Shown here: positions 14,068 to 20,413 of the stretch, piece by piece
Numbering within the stretch: the stretch's first letter is position 1
How the letters are laid out: each line of letters starts with the position of its first letter
IMG/VR virus record: IMGVR_UViG_3300027708_000248
Coordinates: 1-27,829 of that record
Source of the DNA: a virus
DNA length: 27,829 nucleotides
Direction: 5' to 3' (one strand)
Notes under the pieces: generated by a model
The model's input: only the letters and a program-made list of their open reading frames with translations
What the model was told of the DNA's origin: nothing
Databases searched by the model: none
Position numbers and translations under genes: made by a program

Positions 14068-14629
14068 TATAAAAACAGCGCTCAAAGAAGCGCTCAAAGA
14101 GTGGGATACAGATTCAACAACCAAAGAGGAAAAACAAATGGATACAAAACCAGACGCACGCAGTAATATGCCACAGACTTTTAAGATAACCAACAACATC
14201 GCACGCATGACATTTGAATACGTGCGAGACAACCCTGGCCTTAAAGCCAAACAAGTGGGGCAACACTTTGCATCTCTTGGGTTCAAACCCCATTCAGCGA
14301 TAGCTATGATGTCCGCATCGGTGGCAAATGGCATCATGCGTAGGGATGAGAATTCGAGATACTACACAATTGCAAATGAGTACAGGCCACTAAAGAAAAT
14401 AAAACCCAAAGACACACCAAGCGTAAGCGTCAAAAAACCAAAAGCATTTGCGCCACAACAAGGCATCAAGGCGTTACTTGCTGAGCCTAAACAAGAGACA
14501 CCCCCACGCATAGTCGAACCTGAACTGACCAACGACTACATACTTTCTAAACTTGATGTAAGGCAAGCCTTGAGTCTGTATCGGGAACTCATTGACATCT
14601 TTACAGGTAAACACAATGAAAGAAAATAA
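14060..14629 (+). CDS. Winged-helix-like putative regulator, 189 residues
   Basis: Residues ~45-110 (TFEYVRDNPGLKAKQVGQHF, then MMSASVANGIMRRDENSRYY) read like a winged helix-turn-helix: a helix, a turn with AKQVGQHF, a second helix of small residues, then a beta wing. The middle is Lys/Pro-rich linker. The end (YILSKLDVRQALSLYRELID) is a helical motif seen in several phage proteins from memory. It may be a DNA-binding regulator of this operon or of the repeated operator motif; that link is inference. It overlaps the preceding membrane protein gene by 8 nt (ATGGCTGA) and shares one base with the next start (TAATG). Confidence 0.55.
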   Translation: MADIKTALKEALKEWDTDSTTKEEKQMDTKPDARSNMPQTFKITNNIARMTFEYVRDNPGLKAKQVGQHFASLGFKPHSAIAMMSASVANGIMRRDENSRYYTIANEYRPLKKIKPKDTPSVSVKKPKAFAPQQGIKALLAEPKQETPPRIVEPELTNDYILSKLDVRQALSLYRELIDIFTGKHNERK

Positions 14630-14742
14630 TGTACACATTCCTGAACATATTAACTTGGTTTCTGATACTCACTGGCATAGTGGGGGTGTCTCTCCTCGTG
14701 TGGTTAGTAGTATGGATGATGACAGAGGAGATGGATCGATGA
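14629..14742 (+). CDS. 37-residue membrane peptide
   Basis: ATG 14629 overlaps the preceding stop codon (TAATG) and encodes MYTFLNILTWFLILTGIVGV, then SLLVWLVVWMMTEEMDR and TGA. Residues 4-31 are continuous hydrophobic membrane sequence with an acidic C-terminal tail. The next gene starts inside its stop codon (ATGA, 14739-14742). Start and stop couplings at both ends make this frame more credible than the competing longer frame from 14616. The function is unknown. Confidence 0.6.
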   Translation: MYTFLNILTWFLILTGIVGVSLLVWLVVWMMTEEMDR

Positions 14743-14900
14743 TAACGCTAATTTGGAACGGCGAAGAGGGTAAGCTGCAAATCTCAAAAGAGTTTGTGGT
14801 TGCCGACAGAATGGTGCAACTTGATGGGCTAGTGGATTGGATGGCTGAGTTGCAAGATTTGTATGAATTTATGTTAGCAGAAAGAAGACAACATGACTGA
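14739..14900 (+). CDS. Small acidic protein, 53 residues
   Basis: Encodes MITLIWNGEEGKLQISKEFV, then VADRMVQLDGLVDWMAELQD and a short helical tail to RRQHD. ATG 14739 overlaps the upstream stop by 4 nt and has GAGGAG at an 8-nt spacing, the best ribosome binding site nearby. A longer start at 14616 is possible but would overlay the membrane peptide completely. Two short strands followed by helices are visible; no family is recognised. Confidence 0.55.
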   Translation: MITLIWNGEEGKLQISKEFVVADRMVQLDGLVDWMAELQDLYEFMLAERRQHD

Positions 14901-15030
14901 CACGGAACTAGAAGACATACCATGCCCACGCTGTGTGCTTGGTGAACTGGGGCGTGTAGAGAACAGACCATTCCTACACTGTGCTGTATGCGGATACTAC
15001 GAAAAGATGGAGGACGATGAGTATGACTAA
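14893..15030 (+). CDS. Zinc-ribbon mini-protein, 45 residues
   Basis: ATG 14893 overlaps the previous gene by 8 nt (ATGACTGA). The peptide MTDTELEDIPCPRCVLGELG, then RVENRPFLHCAVCGYYEKME and an acidic tail, has CPRC and CAVC pairs 16 residues apart, a classic zinc-ribbon spacing. Such mini-ribbons often bind nucleic acid or polymerase subunits, but the partner here is unknown. Its stop overlaps the next start by 8 nt. Confidence 0.6.
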   Translation: MTDTELEDIPCPRCVLGELGRVENRPFLHCAVCGYYEKMEDDEYD

Positions 15031-15043
15031 AGATGAAATCATA
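15022..15043 (+). repeat. 22-bp direct repeat, copy 1 (copy 2 at 15159-15180)
   Basis: The sequence around ATGACTAAAGATGAAATC is identical in both copies, 137 nt apart. Each copy covers the start of a gene, so both proteins begin MTKDEII. Slippage or unequal recombination between the copies would delete the 46-residue gene. Confidence 0.85.
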
Positions 15044-15163
15044 GAACAGATACAAACAAACGAGTGGTGGCCTTTTGATCGTGTTGATCCTAAAATACTT
15101 CAAGAGGTCATGCGTAAAGATAAACAACAAGCAATCGATGAGGTAGGGGAGGCTTTGTTATGA
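15023..15163 (+). CDS. Small protein, 46 residues, shares its start with the next gene
   Basis: Encodes MTKDEIIEQIQTNEWWPFDR and a helical tail to DEVGEALL. GGAGG lies 9 nt before ATG 15023. Its first 21 coding bases are identical to those of the gene at 15160, pointing to local duplication. It overlaps neighbours on both sides (8 nt and 4 nt). No function is recognised. Confidence 0.55.
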   Translation: MTKDEIIEQIQTNEWWPFDRVDPKILQEVMRKDKQQAIDEVGEALL

Positions 15164-15180
15164 CTAAAGATGAAATCATA
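15159..15180 (+). repeat. 22-bp direct repeat, copy 2
   Basis: Second copy of the repeat at 15022-15043, covering the start codon and first residues of the 15160 gene. Confidence 0.85.
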
Positions 15181-15555
15181 AAGATGGCTGAAAAAGTCTA
15201 TGGTAAGTGTGATTGGCATGACTCAGCATTGAGTCATTTAGAACAGTTTGCCAAACTGGTGACAGAGCGTGAGCGTGAGGCGTGTGCGAAGATTGTTGAT
15301 GTGCAAAACATGGCATCTAAATTTACTTATAAAAAACAACTAGAAACAAAAGATGAGCTTGTGTCGTGTGCTGAATGTGGTGCTGATGGTGGTCATGCAC
15401 TTTATTGCGTTGCGTGTGCTGAAAAGTTTGTAAAGCGTGAATGGGTAGGACTGACGGATAAAGAAGTAGATGAGTGCTTGCAAGGTTTGCCAACACAGAC
15501 CATCGATGTTTACGCAAGACGAATCGAAATCAAAATAAAGGAGAAAAACACATGA
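15160..15555 (+). CDS. Phage protein with CxxC-CxxC zinc motif, 131 residues
   Basis: Begins MTKDEIIKMAEKVYGKCDWH and continues with a helical AKLVTEREREACAKIVDVQN segment common in small phage proteins of Gram-negative hosts. A zinc-ribbon-like cluster follows (SCAECGADGG, LYCVACAEKF; Cys 70, 73, 83 and 86), then GLTDKEVDECLQGLPTQTID and a basic tail. It is joined by ATGA overlaps to the genes on both sides. The EREACAK and LTDKEV modules are familiar from phage genomes, but no function is established that I know of. The zinc cluster between them looks like an insertion compared with family members I remember. Confidence 0.6.
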   Translation: MTKDEIIKMAEKVYGKCDWHDSALSHLEQFAKLVTEREREACAKIVDVQNMASKFTYKKQLETKDELVSCAECGADGGHALYCVACAEKFVKREWVGLTDKEVDECLQGLPTQTIDVYARRIEIKIKEKNT

Positions 15556-15764
15556 AAGCATTTCCACACACATATGAAAAAACCCAAGAAGAGGGAAGGG
15601 TTGCAACAGTAACTCAGTTTGGCATGGACTTGAGAGATTGGTTCGCCGGTCTTGCCATGCAAGGTATCATTTCAAATGAAGGTTCTTCGCCCGAATTTAG
15701 AAACACCGACGCTGAGATCGCATACAAAATGGCAGACGCAATGATGAAAGCGAGGGAACAATGA
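15552..15764 (+). CDS. Conserved small phage protein with DWFAGLA motif, 70 residues
   Basis: Starts MKAFPHTYEKTQEEGRVATV and contains GMDLRDWFAGLAMQGIISNE and EIAYKMADAMMKAREQ. The LRDWFAG..A and AYxxADAMxxAR pattern is widespread in tailed-phage genomes as a small protein of unknown role. AAGGAG lies about 9 nt before ATG 15552, and the start overlaps the upstream stop by 4 nt. Confidence 0.7.
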   Translation: MKAFPHTYEKTQEEGRVATVTQFGMDLRDWFAGLAMQGIISNEGSSPEFRNTDAEIAYKMADAMMKAREQ

Positions 15765-15997
15765 CAGAAGAAGATGAAGAATTCAAGCGCGTCGAGAGAG
15801 AATCAGGATGGCGCAAGAGACAGGTGCAAGCGGTCGTTGAAGATGACGACGATATTCAAGACTACAAAAAGCCTTGGAGAGGTTTAACGAAGGAGGAAGT
15901 AGAATATTTAAGCCAAAAGTGGAGAATCATTTATGGCAATTGGGTGATTGAATTTGTTGAAGAAATTGAAACTAAACTGAAAGCGAGAAACACATGA
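15761..15997 (+). CDS. Small acidic protein, 78 residues
   Basis: Encodes MTEEDEEFKRVERESGWRKR, an acidic EDDDDIQDYK stretch, then GLTKEEVEYLSQKWRIIYGN and a helical tail. The LTKEEV segment resembles the module in the 15160 gene. It is coupled by ATGA overlaps on both sides. No function is recognised. Confidence 0.6.
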   Translation: MTEEDEEFKRVERESGWRKRQVQAVVEDDDDIQDYKKPWRGLTKEEVEYLSQKWRIIYGNWVIEFVEEIETKLKARNT

Positions 15998-16413
15998 AAA
16001 TTGAAATCGAACACTACAAAGATAACACGGACGGATCATGCACAGTAATACTGAACACTGATGGCGAAGCCAATGAATTCCTAATACGCTACGGTCTCGT
16101 GGCTGCTATCGAGGATGCAATTAATAAAGCCAAAGCAGAATACACCCCACGGGAGGATATTTTGCACACAGAATCTAATGACGGACAAGCAACCGCTGAT
16201 GACATCCAACGTGACATGATGAAGGAAGAGCTTAAAGCCTTGCGTACGCTAGTCGAGGAGCAAGACAAAGCATTGCGACACGCCTTGGAACTCAACACAA
16301 GGTTACAGAAAGCGCCACTTTCCGATGATCGTATACACGCACTATACAGACGCACTATGGACTGGCGCCAACTGGCACGGGACGTAGAAAAAGAGCATGG
16401 GGTGGGGTGTTAA
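15994..16413 (+). CDS. Protein of unknown function with helical C-terminus, 139 residues
   Basis: Residues 1-45 suggest strands (MKIEIEHYKDNTDGSCTVIL) and residues ~70-135 a long charged coiled helix (MKEELKALRTLVEEQDKALR and on to MDWRQLARDVEKEHG). No motif of known function. It starts in the stop codon of the preceding gene and ends one base before the oxygenase-like gene, so it closes the small-gene chain and may share its transcript with the oxygenase. Confidence 0.6.
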   Translation: MKIEIEHYKDNTDGSCTVILNTDGEANEFLIRYGLVAAIEDAINKAKAEYTPREDILHTESNDGQATADDIQRDMMKEELKALRTLVEEQDKALRHALELNTRLQKAPLSDDRIHALYRRTMDWRQLARDVEKEHGVGC

Positions 16414-17391
16414 ATGAACGAACAATGGAAAACATGGTTTGCTGAACACCTTGCTCGTGGTACAGCGGAAGATGCGCTTGTGCAAGTAATGCTTGAACGC
16501 GGTGTTACTTTAAAGGATGTGATCGAGGAAGTTAAATCCGTGAGAACATCACCAACTTACACGGCTTTTCAAAGACTGTTAAGAGTTCAACGCAAATATG
16601 CCGCAACCATGCGTAGTGTGCAGTTGATGTGGCAACAAAATCCAAATTACGAAACAATCGATAGAATTGAAATGCCAACACGCCAAGAATTCTATGAAAA
16701 GTATTGGTTACCCATACGCCCTGTCATCATCAAAGATTTTACAAAAAACTGGGATAAAACAGTATGGTCTTTTGAATATATGCGTAACAACTTTGACAAC
16801 ATCGATGTTGAAGTCATGGGAAACCGAGACTCTGAAAAAGATTACGAGTTGCATATGGACAACCACAGACAACCCATCAAACTGCATGACTTGCTGGACT
16901 ACATCATGACCACGGAAGAATCCAACAATCTATACATTACGGCCAACAACCGATTGATTGAAAGACTACCCAAGTTATACGAAGCTATTGGAGAACTTCC
17001 TAACTTTATGAAAAGACCTCCAAATGAAGGCGCAGGGTATTTATGGGTGGGCGCTAAAGGTGCTTACACCACCATGCACCAAGATTTGATGGGGCTAATC
17101 AATGTGCAAATTGTAGGAAACAAAAAGTGGCAGATAGTATCGGTGTTGGATACACCAAGGGTGTATAACCATGTCACTATATTTAGTGAACTAAACACCA
17201 AAGAAATTGATTTTGACAAGCACCCTTTAATGCAAGATGTAAAAATCATCGAAGTCACAGTCAATGAAGGAGATGCAATCTTTATGCCGTTTTGTTGGTG
17301 GCACACAGTAGAAGCACTAAACAAATCTATTTCGCTTTCATTTACAGGTTTAGATTTTCCTAATACATGGGAACCCAGCTTAAATTCGTAA
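16414..17391 (+). CDS. JmjC/cupin_8-like Fe(II)/2-oxoglutarate oxygenase
   Basis: A 325-residue protein. Residues 1-45 form a small helical domain (WKTWFAEHLARGTAEDALVQ). From about residue 85 the sequence follows the cupin_8/JmjC hydroxylase pattern: YWLPIRPVIIKDFTKNWDKT, GYLWVGAKGAYTTMHQDLMG, NVQIVGNKKWQIVSV, and NEGDAIFMPFCWWHTVEALN. His222, Asp224 and His297 would form the iron facial triad, with Lys237/238 near the 2-oxoglutarate site. The complete triad suggests activity. Bacterial and eukaryotic relatives hydroxylate residues on ribosomal or other proteins. A substrate here could be a virion or host protein, which is inference. It starts directly after the preceding stop codon. A sugar- or metabolite-modifying oxygenase is the main alternative. 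Confidence 0.78.
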   Translation: MNEQWKTWFAEHLARGTAEDALVQVMLERGVTLKDVIEEVKSVRTSPTYTAFQRLLRVQRKYAATMRSVQLMWQQNPNYETIDRIEMPTRQEFYEKYWLPIRPVIIKDFTKNWDKTVWSFEYMRNNFDNIDVEVMGNRDSEKDYELHMDNHRQPIKLHDLLDYIMTTEESNNLYITANNRLIERLPKLYEAIGELPNFMKRPPNEGAGYLWVGAKGAYTTMHQDLMGLINVQIVGNKKWQIVSVLDTPRVYNHVTIFSELNTKEIDFDKHPLMQDVKIIEVTVNEGDAIFMPFCWWHTVEALNKSISLSFTGLDFPNTWEPSLNS

Positions 17392-17399
17392 GGAAAAAA

Positions 17400-17594
17400 A
17401 TGAACACACATGGAGGACAACGCACAGGAGCGGGGCGCAAGCGAACGCCGATCAACGCACGTAGGATGCACGTACTGCGAGAGCAAGGCAAATCATACCG
17501 ACAGATTGCCGAAGCGTTTGATGTACCCACGCACATTGTGAGTTATTATTTTAGATATTTAGCACCAAAGGAAAACAATGACAACCACACCTGA
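17400..17594 (+). CDS. Small HTH DNA-binding protein, 64 residues
   Basis: Begins MNTHGGQRTGAGRKRTPINA, a GGxRxGAGRKRTP basic motif found at the N-terminus of many small phage DNA-binding proteins. A helix-turn-helix follows (MHVLREQGKSYRQIAEAFDV, then PTHIVSYYFRYL), resembling resolvase- or sigma-region-4-type recognition helices. AAGGA lies 7 nt before ATG 17400. It overlaps the nuclease gene by 17 nt. It could regulate the replication block or assist DNA processing. The target site is unknown. Confidence 0.65.
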   Translation: MNTHGGQRTGAGRKRTPINARRMHVLREQGKSYRQIAEAFDVPTHIVSYYFRYLAPKENNDNHT

Positions 17595-17874
17595 AGGTAA
17601 GGTAAAAGCAAAAGTAAAAAGAGTGCTTGATACACACAAGGTGTACCACTTCTCACCCCCTGGCATGGGGCTAGGACGCGCGGGGATTCCTGACATCATT
17701 GCTTGTTATGATGGACGCTTCATCGGCATTGAGTGCAAGGCAGGCAAAGGGCAGCCAACGCTGTTGCAGTCTCGGGAACTAGGGCGCATCGACATGGCGG
17801 GGGGCAAGACATTTGTGCTAAGAGAAACAAACATCAATGAACTAGAGGACTACTTATGCAAGAACACGAATTAG
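17578..17874 (+). CDS. VRR-NUC domain nuclease
   Basis: A 98-residue single-domain nuclease of the PD-(D/E)XK superfamily. Motifs in order are Glu6 (PEGKVKAKVKRVL), GMGLGRAGIPDIIACYDGRF with Asp39, and FIGIECKAGKGQPTLLQ with Glu52, Lys54 and a conserved Gln. This is the standard VRR-NUC core found in many phage replication modules, where it may resolve branched DNA or Holliday-like structures (activity known for the FAN1 and phage families, inferred here). It lies between the HTH gene and the gene upstream of the polymerase, with overlaps on both sides. Confidence 0.88.
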   Translation: MTTTPEGKVKAKVKRVLDTHKVYHFSPPGMGLGRAGIPDIIACYDGRFIGIECKAGKGQPTLLQSRELGRIDMAGGKTFVLRETNINELEDYLCKNTN

Positions 17875-18125
17875 AAGAACACATACGCACCATGACCGAA
17901 GCAGAACAAGAAGCCTTTAAAGCGTGCGTCATACGCGTGGCTTTGTGTTTTGGTAAAAGCCCTGTCGGTGCAGTATTGGTCATGCACAATCACCTGTCAG
18001 GTGTAGGCGAAGTCTTTCAACTTAACTGCAATGAGATGGAAGCCTTTCAAATTGTAAAAGGTGCGGAACAATATTTTAGTTACATCAACACAAAAGACGC
18101 ACCACCCAAGGAACAATACAATTGA
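17856..18125 (+). CDS. Small protein before the polymerase, function unknown, 89 residues
   Basis: Encodes MQEHELEEHIRTMTEAEQEA and a hydrophobic-aromatic middle (RVALCFGKSPVGAVLVMHNH), ending DAPPKEQYN. It overlaps the nuclease gene by 19 nt and the polymerase start by 4 nt (TTGA). No known domain is recognised. Position suggests a replication accessory, without other support. Confidence 0.55.
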   Translation: MQEHELEEHIRTMTEAEQEAFKACVIRVALCFGKSPVGAVLVMHNHLSGVGEVFQLNCNEMEAFQIVKGAEQYFSYINTKDAPPKEQYN

Positions 18126-20086
18126 AACCATACGATCACATACTAACAATAGATTTTGAGACGCGTTGGGACAAGCGAGACTATACGCTATCAAAGATGA
18201 CCACAGAGGAGTACATCCGTGACAATAGGTTTACCGCGTTCGGAGCTTGTATCCATGAGTATGGAAGCACAGATCCAATTGAATGGTATGGAGGATCAGA
18301 ACTACCTGAACTCTTTTCAAGTATCAACTGGGGACGAACCGCCGTACTTGCACATAACGCCCAGTTCGATATTGCCATCCTCTCTTGGAGGTACGGGTGC
18401 AGACCCGCTTTTATCTTCGACTCCCTATCGATGGCGCGAGCTTTACGCGGCGTGGAGGTTGGAAACTCGTTGGCAAAACTCGCCAGAGACTTCGGACTTC
18501 CCGAGAAAGGGACAGCTGTACACTCAACTGATGGAGTTCACGAGTTGGCCGCCGCGCTCGAACGAGACCTCAGTGAATACTGCAAACATGATGTGTTTTT
18601 GTGCGAGGAAATATTTAAGAGGCTGGTGGTTGCCTATCCATCCAAGGAACTAAGACTGATCGACATGACGCTCAAGATGTTCACACAACCAACGCTTGAG
18701 CTTGACCCCCTAATGCTATCCAATGCTATCGAAGAAGAAAGGACATCTCGTGAAGCACTATTACAAAAACTCGGCGTGGAAGAAGTTGAACTCGCGTCGA
18801 ACCCAAAGTTTGCTGAACAGCTTATCGCCCTCGGTGTGGTTCCCCCAAAGAAAGTCAGTAAAACTACAGGGAAAGAAACACTTGCGTTGGCTAAGAACGA
18901 CGCCTTCTTTCAGGCATTACTCAACGGTGAACGTGAAGACGTTGCCCTTCTATGTCAAGCGCGTCTACGGGTTAAATCAACAACAGAACGTACACGAGCA
19001 CAACGCTTTCTCGATATCAGTCAGCGAGGTAGTTTACCGGTTCCGTTGTCGTATTATGGAGCGAAATCGGGTCGGTGGTCAGCGGCAAAAGGCTCAGCCA
19101 TCAACATGCAAAACCTCAAGAGAGGTTCATTCCTACGCAAAGCAATTATGGCTCCCGAAGGGCAAAGTCTGGTCGTCGGCGACCTCTCGCAAATTGAACC
19201 GCGAGTACTTGCGTGGCTTTCGGATTACGAAGAGATGCTTGACATCTTTCGGTCAGGTGCTGACCCTTATGCCGCGTTCGGTGCGCAGATGTTTAACATA
19301 CCCGGACTTAGTAAAGAGTCGCATCCCGATTTACGGCAGTCTGCGAAGAGTGCGTTACTGGGTTGCGGTTACGGCCTCGGATGGGCGTCATTTGCCTCGC
19401 AACTTTTGGTGGGGTTCCTTGGTGCTCCGCCAGTCAGGTATGAAAGGAAGTTTGCGAAAGCACTAGGCGTAAGCAAAGACTTCTGCGATCAGTTTGTGGA
19501 ATGGAAAGACACCGAAATCAAACTTAGGGATATCCCTCACACTTGTACACTACGAGAACTTGTAGAGCACGCTATAGCTTCCAAAAGAATCATAGACATT
19601 TACCGCAAAACAGCATACCAAGTCGTGTCATTTTGGGAAACATGCGCCACGCTCATGGAGAAGTGTTTGTACGAGGGCGAAGAGCGCCAATATAAGTGCT
19701 TGACATTTCGCAAGGAAGAAATAGAATTACCCAACGGCATGAAATTGCTGTACCCAAATTTAAGAATCATCAAAGATGAAAAAGGTAGGAGCCAGTATGT
19801 ATACGGGCCAGACGCTACCAAGTTATACGCAGGAAAGATAACAAACAATGTCACGCAGGCGTTAGCTCGCATTGTAATGACGGACGGAATGCTCAGAGTA
19901 TCCAAAAGATACTTCATAGCAGGCACAGTACACGACGAGCTAATCGCTGTCGTGCCTGAGTCGGAAGTGGAAGAAGCTAAGACTTGGGTCTTGGCTCAAA
20001 TGACTATGGAGCCAAGCTATATGCAAGGCATACCATTAGAGGCAGATGTCGGCGCTCACAAGCGCTATGGGTTAGCTAAAAATTAA
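18122..20086 (+). CDS. Family A DNA polymerase with 3'-5' exonuclease
   Basis: Replicates the phage genome. The 654 residues start with a DnaQ-like proofreading domain: TIDFET (Asp11, Glu13), LAHNAQFD (Asp83), SEYCKHDV (Tyr153, Asp157). The PolA palm and fingers follow: motif A VVGDLSQIEPRVLAWLS (Asp354), motif B RQSAKSALLGCGYGLG (Arg405, Lys409, Tyr417), motif C GTVHDELIAV (His604, Asp605, Glu606). No 5'-3' exonuclease domain is present, as usual for phage PolA. The position equivalent to E. coli Pol I Phe762 is Leu413. The start is a TTG at 18122 with AAGGA 9 nt before it; the first internal ATG would remove the DFET motif, so TTG is preferred. It is the core of the replication module. Confidence 0.95.
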   Translation: MKPYDHILTIDFETRWDKRDYTLSKMTTEEYIRDNRFTAFGACIHEYGSTDPIEWYGGSELPELFSSINWGRTAVLAHNAQFDIAILSWRYGCRPAFIFDSLSMARALRGVEVGNSLAKLARDFGLPEKGTAVHSTDGVHELAAALERDLSEYCKHDVFLCEEIFKRLVVAYPSKELRLIDMTLKMFTQPTLELDPLMLSNAIEEERTSREALLQKLGVEEVELASNPKFAEQLIALGVVPPKKVSKTTGKETLALAKNDAFFQALLNGEREDVALLCQARLRVKSTTERTRAQRFLDISQRGSLPVPLSYYGAKSGRWSAAKGSAINMQNLKRGSFLRKAIMAPEGQSLVVGDLSQIEPRVLAWLSDYEEMLDIFRSGADPYAAFGAQMFNIPGLSKESHPDLRQSAKSALLGCGYGLGWASFASQLLVGFLGAPPVRYERKFAKALGVSKDFCDQFVEWKDTEIKLRDIPHTCTLRELVEHAIASKRIIDIYRKTAYQVVSFWETCATLMEKCLYEGEERQYKCLTFRKEEIELPNGMKLLYPNLRIIKDEKGRSQYVYGPDATKLYAGKITNNVTQALARIVMTDGMLRVSKRYFIAGTVHDELIAVVPESEVEEAKTWVLAQMTMEPSYMQGIPLEADVGAHKRYGLAKN

Positions 20087-20095
20087 AGGAGAAAT

Positions 20096-20413
20096 ATGCC
20101 AATAAACAAAATGCCAATACCAAAAACAATTAGAGTTGGCAAAAAAAGATATTCCATCGAAGTTGTTGAAGCGTTGCTTCAGCGTCGAGTAATGGGTACG
20201 ATAGACCATGACAAACAACTTATTCAGATTGGGCGTAGGAGTAACTATACAGGTAGGGCTTACACCAAAGCAATGATGACCGATACCTTTTGGCACGAGT
20301 TGGTTCACGCCATACTCAATGACATGGGTGAAGATTTATTGAACAACAATGAGAAGTTTGTTACAGGATTTGCAAACCGCTTAACCAAAGCAATTCAATC
20401 AGCGAGATTCTAA
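20096..20413 (+). CDS. Small HExxH zinc metalloprotein
   Basis: A 105-residue protein with MTDTFWHELVHAILNDMGED (His67, Glu68, His71) and NNNEKFVTGFANRLTKAI, where Glu86 is a likely third zinc ligand. This is the minimal gluzincin-type HExxH layout seen in ImmA/IrrE- and WLM-like small peptidases. The N-terminal half (KTIRVGKKRYSIEVVEALLQ, then RRVMGTIDHDKQLIQIG) is a beta-rich stretch that could bind substrate. GGAG lies 4 nt before ATG 20096. Proteins of this pattern recur in environmental phages. A role in cleaving a host or phage regulator, as ImmA does, is inference. Its stop overlaps the next start (TAATG). Confidence 0.75.
   Translation: MPINKMPIPKTIRVGKKRYSIEVVEALLQRRVMGTIDHDKQLIQIGRRSNYTGRAYTKAMMTDTFWHELVHAILNDMGEDLLNNNEKFVTGFANRLTKAIQSARF

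Noticed and set aside
14592-14900. A 102-residue reading frame with in-frame starts at 14592 and 14616
   Set aside because: Its first part overlays a coupled membrane-peptide frame (14629-14742). The internal ATG at 14739 has GAGGAG and an ATGA overlap, so only the last 53 residues are kept.
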